Part shown: piece after piece, positions 49,338-60,779 of the stretch
How positions within the stretch are numbered: the first letter of the stretch is position 1
How the letters are laid out: every line of letters starts with the position of its first letter
Assembly (NCBI RefSeq): GCF_022605165.1
Contig: NC_063073.1
Location: forward strand, 2,631,860-2,695,859
From: Purpureocillium takamizusanense
Taxonomy: Eukaryota; Ascomycota; Sordariomycetes; Hypocreales; Ophiocordycipitaceae
Reading direction: 5' to 3'
DNA length: 64,000 nucleotides
Translations under genes and position numbers: made by a program
Notes under the pieces: model-generated
Told to the model about the DNA's origin: nothing
What the model saw: only the letters and a program-made list of their open reading frames with translations
Databases searched by the model: none

Positions 49338-49455
49338 GAGCTCGAGTGTTAGAGAAGGGATATGGAGGATCTTGGGATGGGGGGGGGGGGATTTGGTGCT
49401 TAAGTTGGAGCAAGATTGGTGGAGAAGTTGTGCAGCTCTTGAAGAGGAGACTCTC

Positions 49456-49478
49456 GGGGGCGGGGGCGGGGGCGGGGG
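49456..49478 (+). promoter_or_regulatory. Potential G-quadruplex motif
   Basis: Four runs of five G separated by single C residues, the ideal pattern for an intramolecular G-quadruplex, 119-141 bp upstream of the C2H2 regulator start (49337). On that gene's strand it is a CCCCC-rich tract. Folding and any effect on transcription are inferred. Confidence 0.6.
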
Positions 49479-49694
49479 TTATTTTGTTCACTGGCGCCCC
49501 GCGTTCCAGGTCGGTTCAATGCCGCGTTTCCGAGACCAGAAGTGCGGGAGGGCGTTCGGTCGCAAGGCATCGGCGTCGGCATCAGCGTCGGCGATTGACC
49601 ACATCAGGAACTTCAATAACACAAAGATGTGGCTGGTGACGAGAGAGCACTAGGACCCGCTGAAGCAGGAGTCACTACCCGACCAAAGCAAAGA

Positions 49695-49900
49695 GGAGGC
49701 ATTGTTAATATCGCCAGGCAGCCGGAGGTCGTCGCAAGGCCGAGGGCTACTCTATACTACGCATCAATTGCGGCCATCATCAACGTGGCCAGGTCTGACG
49801 CTAACTACTATTCGTCTATCCGCCTCAACCATGTGTGTCCCGGTGCGATTGAGATACCGATGACCACGGAATGTCACGAGGTGGAAGACAGATTGTGGCC
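49695..49900 (+). pseudogene. Relic of a short-chain dehydrogenase/reductase
   Basis: One frame reads GGIVNIA, then YYASIAAIINVARSDANYY and IRLNHVCPGAIEIPMTT. This is the C-terminal half of a classical SDR: the NIAS strand, the Y-x3-K helix and the RVNxVCPGxIxTPM strand. The active-site Lys of Y-x3-K is Ile here and the preceding Ser region is disturbed. The N-terminal Rossmann half (TGxxxGIG) is absent upstream, where the C2H2 promoter lies. It is therefore a dead fragment. No stop falls within the fragment, so loss may be recent or the remnant simply short. Confidence 0.65.
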
Positions 49901-50060
49901 AGCGATTGACATCAATTGCACGGATGAGATGAATGGGGACACCAACCGAGATAGCAAACGCCGTCCTGTTTTGCTCAAGCCATACGTCTTTTATTTGAGG
50001 ACATGCTTGAGTAATATTACATCATTGGGCCAAGATATGTCCTCTTTCCATTCACAAGGT

Positions 50061-51856
50061 TCATGCAGTGACCCCCGCTCTCTCCATAGCAGCAAGTGGT
50101 CCCGGACAGGCCTTGCCTGCCTGGTGTCCATTTGGAGCTCGTTGTTCAATCTCGTCAACCTTGGCATCGACTTTTTCTCCCGATGAGTCCCTGGGTCTGT
50201 TGATGTCTCCGCTAGTGACCGGATTGGAAAGCTTCCAGTCAAAGCTCTGTTCAACAGCCTTGGCCACCCTCAGGACTTTCTTCTCCTGCCACAAACCACC
50301 GACAATTTGCATCCCGACTGGAAGCATGACTTGCTCATCGTCTGCTGCCATCGACCACCCTATAGGCAGCGATAGAGCTGGATGCCCTGTAACATTGAAC
50401 ACGGCCGTATTGACAGTCATGCCCATGCTAGGTTCAAATGATCGCAACACGAACCTCCTGTCACCATGTCGCGGCGCCACAAATGGTGTTGTGGGCATGA
50501 TGATCACATCATAGCTTTTGAACATTGCCTCGTAAGCGTCTGCAATTTTCCGCCCAATGTTGACTGTTTTGGCGTACAGGCCCGGGAACTTATGTGCAAG
50601 GTACAAGCCGTTAATCACAGTATTCTTAGTCGAGGGAAATAGCTTATCAAAATTGCGTGCTGTCCACGGCAGGCGGGCGTGCTCAAATTCAGTCAGGTAA
50701 AGGCCTCTGCGACCGTTGGCGTGACCCAGGATGCCGGATGTCCCAGATATGCGCTGCTGAATGGTCCATATCGAAGGCCCTTCCTTGTGTAAGGGGATGG
50801 TGACTTCTTCCGCAGTACCACCGAGTGCCTCGATTCGCTGGACGGCCTCGAAGAACGATTTTCTGACGCCAGGTTGTATCAAGTCGCTTTCATGGCCCTC
50901 TCTCAAAACGCCAACTCGTACGCCGTCGAGCCTCTGGTCCAAGCCTGTCAGAGATGCCTTGTATTGGAAGAACCCAGGAGGCGCTGCAGCAAGGGACCTA
51001 TCATCTATCCCATCATATCCGGCAATGGCGTCAAGACATTCGGCAACCTCGTCAACAGACCCCGCGATAGGGCCAGCATGGTCATCAATCTGATCACCAC
51101 TTGTGATGCCCGTGTATGGAACGAGCCCATGTGTCGGTTTGAAGCCAACGCACCCGCAAAGTGATGCAGGCACCCGAATGCTCCCGCCCTGATCAGTCCC
51201 AATGGCGACATCCACTAGCCCCCCACCCACGAGAGCAGCGCCGCCCGAGGTGCTCCCTCCAGCAGAGTAGCCAGGCTTGTGAGGATTCTCGACGATGCCC
51301 TGGGCACTGGTGAATGAAGACGTCGAATTGCAAAAGTTCTCACAGGTAGCTGTGCCGACGATATCAGCGCCAGCCTCGAGGACCCTTGTCACGACCGTTG
51401 CGTCCACCTTGGGTGTCCAGGCCGGAAACGCATCACTTCCAAAGAACTGTGGAACATGGGCCACGGCGATGCAGTCCTTGATGCAAACCCTCTTTCCTCT
51501 CATACCTGACGTAGCAAACGTATTCCCGCAAACCGTGAAGCGGTGAGCCCATGCATGACCATACGCTTGCTCATCCGCGGTTGGAATATGTATGTCGCGG
51601 CGGGGAAAGCGCTCAATATCCGGTGCAGGCTGGTAGTCTGGGAGCTTGGATACGCGCTCTGCGCAGTCGTGTGCCGCGGCCAGCAGGCGCGTGTAATCGG
51701 CAGATTCCTCTGGGTTCACGGTCAAACCCAAGGGCTTGAGCAGCTTCTCCACATCTCCCGCCCGTACCGGATTGTCCCTGTAATATAATTCAGTGATTGT
51801 CAAAACATCATTGCGTCGACAACGTACAGTGATATATCCTTGAAAAACACAGACAT
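50061..51856 (-). CDS. Amidase (amidase-signature family)
   Basis: Exons 51856-51828 and 51777-50061 give 581 residues. The first exon is only 29 nt (MSVFFKDIS) and its junction gives a smooth reading into RAGDVEKLLKPLGL; a long open frame further upstream is ignored as intron and leader. The Ser-cisSer-Lys triad is complete: Lys110 in VCIKDC, cis-Ser185 in GGSTSGG and nucleophile Ser209 in GTDQGGSIR. The family hydrolyses amides, nitrile-derived amides, carbamates or allophanate to an acid plus ammonia. The next gene on the same strand is a urea-type symporter, so a nitrogen-scavenging role is reasonable. It is cytosolic; no signal peptide. Confidence 0.92.
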
Positions 51857-53191
51857 GGTGTGGTCGTTTCGCCCTGGAGAGGATACTAACAAGACATTGC
51901 AACAACGCCTGGGGCTGGACAGTGATTCGTCCTGTACTCGCGAGCGAGCAGCGCAGTTCGTTTTTAGTGTATGATATGGATAAGTAGCCGGTTGGGTATC
52001 GCGGCATACGCTCACATCCCGTGACCGATTGGAGTTGTGGAGAGACCTGAGGGCATGGAGTAGTGGAGCAGCATCTTGGAGTTGAATTCGATTCACCCCC
52101 CATCCCCCCTTGCTCGGTCATTGCGCAGCTGAACTACTAGCCGTGCCGTGCCATCAATGATTTCTCTCCATACATCCTGACAATATTGGAAATTCCACCG
52201 GATGACAAGGTTGTCATACATGACTGTACATATCCCTGCTCCCCCAACCGTCTCAATCATTTCTTCGTTGCCGCTTGTTGGCCCGCCACATTCGGGTTCG
52301 CCATTTCTGTCGCCAGCTCCCTTCCCGTAGGCCGACCGTCCCGACATCCGCTGACCGCGCATGCCCGCCTCCTGAGTCAACATTAGCGTTGTACGGTCCT
52401 ATGGTTCGTGGTCTGTTCTCTGGTCGTGGCTTCGTCCTGCATGCCAGCGGCCAAAGAGAACGCTTCCGTCGGATGTCGAATGTGGCTGACTTTGGTGCAT
52501 TTGTCCGGTCGGCATCCCCGCGGAACGTTCTCAGAATTTTGAGGACCTGCCTGATACGGGCAACCCCGCATCGCCGAGTAGCACGAATCGTATCTACCCA
52601 ATGATGCCAAATGACTCGACGACGCTTGGAGACACTTGTTGGAGCAAATTGTTGCGGAAAGCTGACTCCACTTGGAGGCCTGGAAGGATCCGACGTCGAC
52701 CCCAATAACAGCGGGCCTCACGCGGGCTTGCTGTAAATAGTGATTACTCATTGCCATCGAACAGCTCTCGCTCATCAAATGGCTAGTGCTGAACCCCGAG
52801 CTTGCGCACTCCATTTTCCGTGATATTGGCATTCGAGTCTCAACGCTGATAACCATGGTTACAGACAGACTGTCTACATGAGATCTTCTTTGAGGTTGCA
52901 TTGCACGACGCTCAAAGGCTCGACGATCATCTGGCAGGAACTGGAACGCCTGTAGGCCCTGTCCATTGCCTTCCTGGCAGCCTGAAAGACCAAAAGCATG
53001 TCAAAGGCGTAGAAACAATGATGGGCTATGTAGGCGGGATCGCAAACTTCGACGGCAGCCATGGGAGGGCGGAGTCGACCGAACGCACTCACAGGAATCA
53101 ACTTATTTGATCCTTTTGCGCCCGTCTGATGAATTGAGAACAATTTATTCTGTAGCTGACAACCAAGACACAAATCCACATCTCCGGTCCT
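51857..53191. other. 1.3-kb region without a recognisable gene
   Basis: Between the amidase and the symporter. Frames at 52383-52901 and 52874-53179 (minus) are open but not recognisable; they could be remnants of a gene but I cannot join them. Confidence 0.45.
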
Positions 53192-55481
53192 TTAGGTGTT
53201 CCTGCCCACGTCATGAACCATCCCCTTGAAGATCTTCCCTATTGATGATCTGCTCTCATACAGTGGCCAAAAAACACAGATGAACATTCCAACCCATACC
53301 CAAACGAAACTCACAACACACCATGCCTTGAAGCCAGCCTTGGAAAAAGTCCAAGCGGATCCAAAGAGTGTGTAAGGGACTAACAAAACAGCGACAAGAA
53401 CGAATATTGCGTTCGCCACAATCGCGAGCTTCGTCGCGCGTCTCACCAATGTTGGGTCCATGGGATCGGCAAAGGAGTTGCTGGGTTGGTTGAGGGCTTC
53501 TTTATCCGGTGGTACTCTGGAGCTTGGGAAACTTCCCTCGTGGCGAGCTGCGTGCCTGTGGATCTGACAGACTTGTGAAGAGTTGGCCATGCTGTTTGGT
53601 ACCCCAGCAGCTTGCCCTTCAGTGAGCATACCACACTCAAGATTCGACCCACCGGCAGAGGCGTTTTCTATTTTAGAGGCCGTGATGCTCTTAATCTTGG
53701 CGTCACGAGCGATGGCTTCTGGCTCAGAGTTGGAATGTTTGGCGGGGAACAGAAAGCTGAGCACAATAGCAAGTAGCAACCCAGTCAGAATTGACGTGAT
53801 ATTGCCTGCAAGAGCGTTAAGAGGTTCCCCCAGAGACTGGACGTCGATAGTATCACTGCGTCTCTTGGTAACGACGAGCCAAGCCGTCAGTCCACAGGAG
53901 AGACCAGCCCAGGGGGAGATGACAGTGGCGACCCAGGACATGCGGGGCCAGAGAAGCACCAAGGCGACCGGAAAGACACCGCCACCCACAATCACACCAA
54001 GTACCGTGAGGATCCATGTGAGATCGATGGAGACCGCATTCAGAATGCAGCAAAAGCTGAGGTAAGTCAGTCAAGTACAGTAGGAACATGATGAACAATT
54101 CGGCTTACCCGGATAGGAGGCTCGCATAGAGTAGAATCCCTGCGTGGGATACCCTTACCAGTTCGGAGCTAGAAGCCTGTGGCCGAATATACGTCTTGTA
54201 GATATCGAAGGTCAAAAGAGAGCTGGCGGCGATTAATTCTGCGCTTGTTGCCGAGGTGACAGCCATAAATAGGAGCAGTAGCATTAGGCCGGCGCCTCGT
54301 TGACCCAGGAGAGCGATAGCTGTCGCAGGGGCGCTTAGTCCGGCACCATTTTCCGTAGCACTTAGTGGTTTAGGGTACGTTGGGAATGCCGGGTCAGAGG
54401 TGAGGGCCACACATCCGAGGCCCATGGCAGTTGCAAAGCCAAAGGGGATTCCATACCACGCAAGACCACCTGCGATGTATGCCTTTAGCGAAGTGTGCGG
54501 CTGTGAAGCAATGGCACGCTGCCAGTACGCTTGGTCAAGCCAAACATTGGCAAAGCCTGCTATTAATAAATCTGCGAACGTCAGAGGAAGTGGGTTTTTC
54601 GTCGACTGTAAAACGTACTCCAGGCGAATATTAGGCCGTCCACGGAATGAAAGGTCAGGTACGAGCCTTCGTAGTTGCTCGGAATGGGCCTCTTGACTGA
54701 TGCCTCAGTAAGGAGGTCGTAGAAACGATCCAGACCGCCCACCTTTCCGGTAGGCAAGTAGACTTCGAAAGCAAAGACCATAATTGCCACAAACAAGATT
54801 GCCGTATGAGTGTAATCAGCAATGAAGGTGCTTCTCAAACCACCGGCAACGACATATGCAGAAACAACGAAAGGGATAATCCAGCAGGCCGCATAGGTAT
54901 TAACGCCGGATAGTGCAGCAACTACTTGGCTTCCCCCCAGTACGAGGCAAGCCCCAACCATCATATTCGTAGCAATGCCGAAAAACCAGTAAGATAGGTG
55001 GGCAATGTGTCCATTGCGACTTAGCACAATCTCAGGAAAAGTGTGCGCACCTGGGGCATGGGCCTTGATTTTGATGGCAATCAGTCCAAACAACAAAATC
55101 TGTAGAGTACCATTTGCCGCGTACCACATGCCACCGGATATGCCGTAAGTATACGCAAATGTCGAAGAGGTCAAGAGAGTGGCGGACCACGTCCAAGAGG
55201 ACACAATACCAGTGGCAATAAGGCCAGGTTTGACCGACCGAGAAGCAGTGTTGAACTCCTCAGCGTTGCGGGTAGAAAAACCCGTGTAGCGGTTTTGAAG
55301 GTATGTCAATAGCAGCCTTGTGCATGATTCTCTATCAATGACGATGAAGATGGATGACAATCAAGAGGGTTCTAAGTGGTGGCACTCACATAAATATGGC
55401 GAAGAACCCGCCGATACCAACCACAATGCCATATCCGAAACCATTGGAGAGAACTTGGAGTCCACCTGCTGATGAAGGCAT
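53192..55481 (-). CDS. Urea/solute symporter of the SSS family (Dur3-like)
   Basis: Exons 55481-55390, 55331-54619, 54571-54109 and 54056-53192 give 710 residues with about 14-15 membrane helices, the size and layout of fungal Dur3-type urea/polyamine symporters. Recognisable segments are the N-terminal GYGIVVGIGGFFAIF helix, RYTGFSTRNAEEFNTASRSV, the substrate-region IVSSWTWSATLLTSST, NVWLDQAYWQRAIAS, and AVTSATSAELIAASSLLTFDIY. It should sit in the plasma membrane and import urea or a related small solute with protons or sodium. A long hydrophilic loop lies between helices near the C-terminus. It lies upstream of the amidase on the same strand, 1.3 kb apart. Confidence 0.9.
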
Positions 55482-56268
55482 GTTTGATCGAGTGATTCTT
55501 GCCGGATATATGCTATGCTGAAGATGCAAGGTAGAGGTGGTGTATGTGATATATATATCGTGGAACGACACGTGTCTGTGATGCGAGAGGGTTGCTCGCC
55601 CTTTATCGTCACAGGATGCTGGAGCATTCGCCCCCCTTGCTCAGAGTTGGCATGGGGAGGTGGTCTAACTCTTCCAGACGTCTGGCCCACTGGAGCGGCG
55701 TTGTGGCGTTGCGGCGCCTGAAACTGTGGAGGTCTGGGGTAACGGCGTTCTGGGGTTGTGGGAACAACGGGGCCATGGGGTCATGGGTCCCATTGGAGAT
55801 CTGGTGTGACGAGGTTAAATACATCGTGGGGTTCTGGGGTTGTAGCGTCATGGTGGTACGAAGATACTCTAACTGGAGCACCCACCAGCCGTAGTGAGCA
55901 TTTCCCTTGATTCTCAGTCCATCATCAATCCAGCAATCCATCCGTGTCTACATTTGGTGGCGTTCCTGCATCGGCGTCAGCCGCCTGCGCACCACCGGCG
56001 CAGCCCGTCCCACTTCAAGGTGAGTGTGCCTGGATTTGTTCAAGTGTCAGGCATTCAGCGAAATGTTTATCGCAGCAGGGCCATACTCGCAACTTGGGTA
56101 TATAAGAGTCAAGACACTCGATACTGTCTCATCCGGTCACGGGTTGTTGAAGTCCCGAATGATATTGACACAATGACCGACGTGATCTCTCTTTACTATC
56201 CATATAGTCGCGCTCATTGCGATTCTGTGCGGGAGAAAGGAAGACAGCTTCGTCATATGTTATATTAG
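55482..56268. other. Intergenic region without a recognisable gene
   Basis: Upstream of the symporter; includes a G-rich, loosely repetitive stretch near 55720-55850 (repeated TTCTGGGGTTG). No gene. Confidence 0.5.
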
Positions 56269-56778
56269 TTAAAAATTTTCTCCAAAACCGTCCAAGTAGT
56301 CACCTTTCTCCAGTGGTACACCTCCTTTCCGCAAAATGCCATACGCTATGCTGACATGGGAAAAGATAGTAGGCAAACTGTAGCCATAGATCAGGGCATA
56401 CCCAGTGAATGGCGTCGTGTCGATGCCAGAACCCGATGGCAAACGAATCATTTCACCAATGCGACCATTGATCAGAGATCTGCTTGCGCTAGATAGGACC
56501 CCTTGAGCTCTCTCAATACGACCAAACATATCACTGAAGGTGACTAGGCTATCGTCAAATCGTGGCGGCTCAGTGCCGGACAGGAAGGCGACTAGTTTAA
56601 CGGCTGTTTCAGTCGCTATCTTGACTTGGAAGGTAAGAGGCAGCATATCTGGATGAATGCTAGCAGCTGGTAGGTCGCTGGCGGTGACTTGCTGTTCTCC
56701 AACCTTGAGAAAACGCGCTAAGGATTTGAGAGCGCTTTGAGCTACCGGAATCGAGCAGTCGTAAGGGGTATAGCTCAT
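56269..56778 (-). CDS. DUF1993-family protein
   Basis: A single exon encodes 169 residues. The segments VAQSALKSLARFLKVGEQ, DMLPLTFQVKIATETAVKL and TPFTGYALIYGYSLPTIFSHVSIAYGILRKGGVPLEKGDYLDGF fit the DUF1993 helical-bundle family, which is related to DinB-like metal proteins. Proteins of this size and family occur in bacteria and fungi; no activity has been firmly assigned. His and Asp positions typical of a metal site are not obvious. No signal peptide or membrane helix. Neighbours give no clue. Confidence 0.85.
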   Translation of the reverse strand: MSYTPYDCSIPVAQSALKSLARFLKVGEQQVTASDLPAASIHPDMLPLTFQVKIATETAVKLVAFLSGTEPPRFDDSLVTFSDMFGRIERAQGVLSSASRSLINGRIGEMIRLPSGSGIDTTPFTGYALIYGYSLPTIFSHVSIAYGILRKGGVPLEKGDYLDGFGENF

Positions 56779-57003
56779 GATGATCGTTAACTTATCGCAA
56801 AGAGGCCTGTTCCTCGCAGTTATGAATGAATAAACCTGGGTAGGGCAGTATAAATATAAGGTAACTTAGATTTTTGATCTACTGCGGGATATTGCCTTCT
56901 TCTCTTTTATCTCCATACCTGGCCTGGAGACGCGGGGTTGTGCGGGGGTCTTTATGCGCTATTTGATCGGCTACGGTGCGGTTCTCGGCCTCTCCTACAT
57001 CGG

Positions 57004-58261
57004 TTACCCAATCTCTTTCCGTCTGACTAGCGTTGCATGCGTGTGATGACTTATGTTGGCTGCAAGGGTTAAGAGAACCCTAAGTGTGCTCTCCCATAGT
57101 TTCACGGGATACCAGATCATATATGGAAGGCATGACTCCTCGATATCAGCCGTATGCCAAGGAAGATCGTTCATCATAATGAATCGTGCGTGTGCCGCGC
57201 TGGCCAGCTCAAAGCTCTGTACCTCTTCTCCTTGTATTTTTGATGACCACCACTTGGCAAATGGGCTGCTGTGATATATTTCCTCGTGTGACACACATCA
57301 TTTCGTACTTTACCATCTGTGGAAGTCTCAAGCGCTCGTAGCAATCGACGTTTCCTTGGTGTGCTGCCATGAGGATCAAAAGGTTCTTGTTGACTTGAGG
57401 CAGGTCCGTTGGTAAGGGACTGTATAGGAGCCATCGATTCGAGATGGTGAACTCATCACTGTGCTGATTGCCTTCATCGATGTGCCCAATACCTCCATCT
57501 TCCGTGATATTGAAGTATGAGTAATAGTATCGCCTTCGAAAGGATCTGGAGGGCGCTGTTCGCCAAGACAGTGTCGATGCCAATGTGGTGTCGTCGTTGA
57601 GAGAAGCTCTTGGTAGTGGCAGTTGCCGGGTAGTTCTCGTATAGTCATCCATAACCGCGTAGCGTAATGGCTGGCTCATGATGTGTTGAAATATCCCGTT
57701 TCCTTTACCAGAAGCCCTTGCTTCCTCTGCGATAGAAATATCTGGCAGCAGGTCCAGTTCCTTGTATAGAGATGTATATCCAGCAATAGCACATGCGCGC
57801 CCAACTTGATAGATCAAGCATGGGTATCTCGCTGCTACCTGCCGATACGTGTCTTCCGTGGCAAGGTCTGGGTACCAAATGCAGTAGGGGAACTGACCGT
57901 CACTGGGCAGAGAACGCAGCTCCGGCGCCAGAATGTCGGGAACGATGTTGCTCATGATCTGACGGGCGTCTCTCGCACGGGTGAACGCGGTACCCCCTGG
58001 TGCCCTATCGTCTTGACAAAGGGCAACGACTTCCGCTAGATTTGCGTAGTCTTCGTGGTGGCGAATTCCATGAATGAAGGAAAGGTGAGCCATTCTATAC
58101 TTCAGTAGGCTGCGATCGGGAACCACCTCTCCGCGTATGATAGGCAAACACTCAACATCAAGTGCAGAATTATCAACGCTGCTTCCCAAAGAATGTTGCT
58201 CATCAACTTCTTCAGCGCCATCGGCGCGTCCGGTAACAGGGGTGAGGATCTCTGTCTCCAT
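57004..58261 (-). CDS. Uncharacterised fungal protein with repeated PYxIWYP module
   Basis: Exons 58261-57309 and 57268-57004 give 405 residues; the intron is 41 nt with a GTACG donor, on the short side. I do not recognise a functional domain. Two copies of the same element are visible: PYCIWYPDLATEDTYRQ near residue 140 and PYMIWYPVKLWESTLR near 370, each following a loop of acidic and polar residues. Similar large, divergent proteins of unknown role are frequent near fungal chromosome ends. There is no signal peptide or membrane segment. The C-terminus after the second module may be altered by a missed intron. Confidence 0.65.
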
Positions 58262-58721
58262 AGCAGCACTGCTCAATGAAGCAAGAGTGTAGGGAGAATG
58301 CGGTGTGTGAGGTGACGGAAATGCAAGCGACAGAGCATGTTGTTTTAGGGAACACACAGTGAAACCATTCCGTTTAGGACATTTGCTTGCCTATTGGAAG
58401 CACAGTCACACACATTGTTTGTGATGTTGGAGACACCAGCTGCATGTGGAAAGCCGCTGTTGGTCATGAATGTTGGGTGCCCATGAATTGGCTGGCTGTG
58501 TACAGCACCCGTTCGTAGGCCGAGACTTCATAACGCTTACTGCAGTTGGTCTCAGCAAGCTACCATGTCCAATGCAATGACCTTTCCGGGCCTTGAACGA
58601 GAAAGGTGCCAGCAAACAATTTCACGGCTATGCATGCAAGTTCCACATTGCCAACCTGTTGGCTTGCCTTCACTCTTAGAGAGTGTGGCCGTGGAAGAGA
58701 ATCGGAATTTCTCCCAAGTGA
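58262..58721. other. Short intergenic region
   Basis: Upstream of the PYxIWYP gene. It begins where homology to the monooxygenase pseudogene stops; nothing else is recognisable. Confidence 0.5.
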
Positions 58722-60120
58722 CTACATCAAGGGTGCCTCTTCAATCACCTCCCCAGTCACCGTCTTGATGCCTTCTGGCACAATCTCTGCAATGCCGTCC
58801 GTGACTACTCCGACGCTGGGCTTCCCCAACGCCTCCAGGTACCCGTTACCTGGTGTAGGCCGGCGGCAGCCGACACTGAATGATGGGATCATATGCTTAA
58901 GCTGCGGAGATTCATGGCCAAGCTTTGCCTTCATCTCATTCTCTGCGAATCGAAGAGTGTCTTTTTGTTCCTGGCTGTCTTTAATTACCTGACCAGGCGT
59001 TAGATGACTAAGCCTTGGAGGAGAGAAGCTTGGTGGCACTTACAAGCTTGAAGCGCTGATTCACCTCTCCTTTAAGGTTCTTTCTGTAGTCAAGGTACGC
59101 GCGTGAATCTTGTTCGAAAGTGTTCTTCTGCTTCTCAGAGACTGCAGGTTTTGTCACTAGATACCCAGCAAGATTAGTCGTACTTCGCACTTACAGTCGA
59201 AATTACTCCCGTTTGGCCCAGCCCTGCTCTGAGCGAACCCCGCGGTGATCTAAGTGGACGTCCTGATGAAGTTAACGAGCTGCTCAACGTCTGTTCAGTC
59301 AGCCGGATGGATGCCCGTGCGCCTCTTTCGAGAGGGTGGATGCTACCAGGCTGAATGGTTGGCACAATTTGAATCCCGGATGAGCCGCATCCCAGAACCG
59401 CGACTCTCTTGCCGTGGTAGTCCGCGCTGTCTGGCCACGCCGCACCGTGGATAAGCTGACCTCTGAAGCTCTTAAGACCGAGAATGTCCGGCCACTTCCA
59501 GTGACTGGTAAAGGTGAGTAAATGGCGGAGAGTATTCTCAGAGACGGTAACCCCTACTTCAAAATGCCAGACGCGTGGATCATAAAGTTACACCAGTCGA
59601 TGACATGTCCCGTCTCGAGGTTCTTAATCTTCAAGTACCATCGGCCCCTATCGCCGTCCCAGGTAGCGTCTATCACGTGATGATTGAGCATCACGAATCG
59701 ATAGAGCTCGTATTTATGAGCCACTTGACGGAAGTATTCGAGGATGTCCGGAGCAGACGAGTAGCTAATAACCACACGGTCAACGCGATGTCTTCATCCG
59801 ATGTATGCGGTGCAACGGCCTGGGAAATCACTCACAAGCTTTGTCCAACGCGGGTTAGGCGCCCATGTGTATTGATAGCTGTGACTCGCAATGTCACAGG
59901 CGCATCCAGGGTAGCGGTTTTCGTATCATGTCCCATCCACGTGGGCGTTCTTCTCGTATACGACATGCTCGACCTGCTGCATGTGCTTGTCGATTTGCCT
60001 GGCCGTGTTGAGGCCCGACGCGCCGGCGCCAATCGTTATAACCCGCAAGGGACGCGCCTCGCCTAAAATCTGCTCCGGGATAGGAACATGTTCACCGTGC
60101 CGAGATGTCTCGACGTTCAT
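58722..60120 (-). pseudogene. Decayed Baeyer-Villiger-type flavin monooxygenase
   Basis: The exon pieces run 60120-59836, 59764-59558, 59504-59347, 59290-59195, 59156-59044 and 58988-58722. They carry [10 protein letters not shown] (FAD), ENRYPGCACD, VLGCGSSGIQIVP (NADPH) and KDTLRF-type segments of a BVMO-like enzyme. Several lesions are visible. The Trp of the GTW-YENRYPG motif is a TGA (59926-59928). The Trp in STWITAGFAQ is a TAG (59250-59252). The first intron leaves the frame one base out whichever canonical sites are used. The last third, from the expected ATGF motif onward, is missing and the frame stops at 58722. It cannot make a full enzyme. The gene family itself is clear. Confidence 0.8.
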
Positions 60121-60779
60121 GATGACAGGTTCGGAGTTGATGCGGAATTTGGGGGGAAGGAAATGGACAGACGCCAAGGCATGCAACCAGAAGTAAAGGC
60201 GAAAACGTTGGTGATTTCGACAACACGGCTTTGCGAGATAGGACGCCTATGACGAAATAAGTCTCTGCTTGAAGTGCCACATTTGCTTGCTTCGCATCGA
60301 CATCGCCCACTCATAGCCGAAATAGGCCCAGCCAACTGTAGGTGCGATGATGTGTTGGGAATCCTTGACTTACCAAGAACCCGCGGCATCTTACCGAGTG
60401 CCGCGTTGGCTTGGTTCGCATCGACATAGCCCACCCATAGCCGAAATAGGCCCAGCCAACTGCAGGTAGGAGGATGTGTTGGGAATCCTTGACTTACCAA
60501 GAACCCGCGGCATCTTACCTTATTAGAATCCGGCTTCTTCCCCGCCAATCCGGGGAGAGGTAGTTTAGCCTATATAAGGGGCTCCTCGACGACTAGTAGG
60601 CGGTACTCTTGTTGCAAGCCGGAGTGTCTTGCCAAGGTGGGCGGTGTTGTGTGTTGCCATGGCTTCTTATGTTGTAGAAATATATCCATAAAGGATCGCT
60701 TTCTTCAAATTCTGGAAACAAAGGCGCACCCCATAAGACCGACTCACATCTTTGCAAACTCCATACACCGGCAATCATC
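60121..60779. other. Upstream of the monooxygenase relic, with a tandem duplication
   Basis: Holds a 124-bp period duplication (60283-60519), then the promoter of the sugar transporter. No gene seen. Confidence 0.6.
60283..60519. repeat. Tandem duplication, 124-bp period
   Basis: Copy 1 (60283-60395) and copy 2 (60407-60519) share about 113 bases with roughly ten substitutions; anchor words such as TTCGCATCGACAT (60291 and 60415) and CCTTGACTTACCAAG are exactly 124 bp apart. Many of the differences are C/T or A/G transitions. It is non-coding. Confidence 0.9.

Larger units (their letters stand above)
49338..50060. other. Upstream region of the C2H2 gene, with G-runs and an SDR relic
   Basis: Contains a 12-G run ending at 49390, four G5 tracts at 49456-49478 and, from about 49695, the degraded end of a short-chain dehydrogenase (described separately). 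No intact gene. Confidence 0.6.

Noticed and set aside
51857..52121. N-terminal extension of the amidase frame
   Set aside because: The upstream frame is open but unlike any amidase; a 29-nt first exon starting at 51856 splices cleanly into the conserved N-terminus.
52383..53179. Possible gene or relic between the amidase and the symporter
   Set aside because: Open minus-strand frames could not be joined by canonical splicing into anything recognisable.
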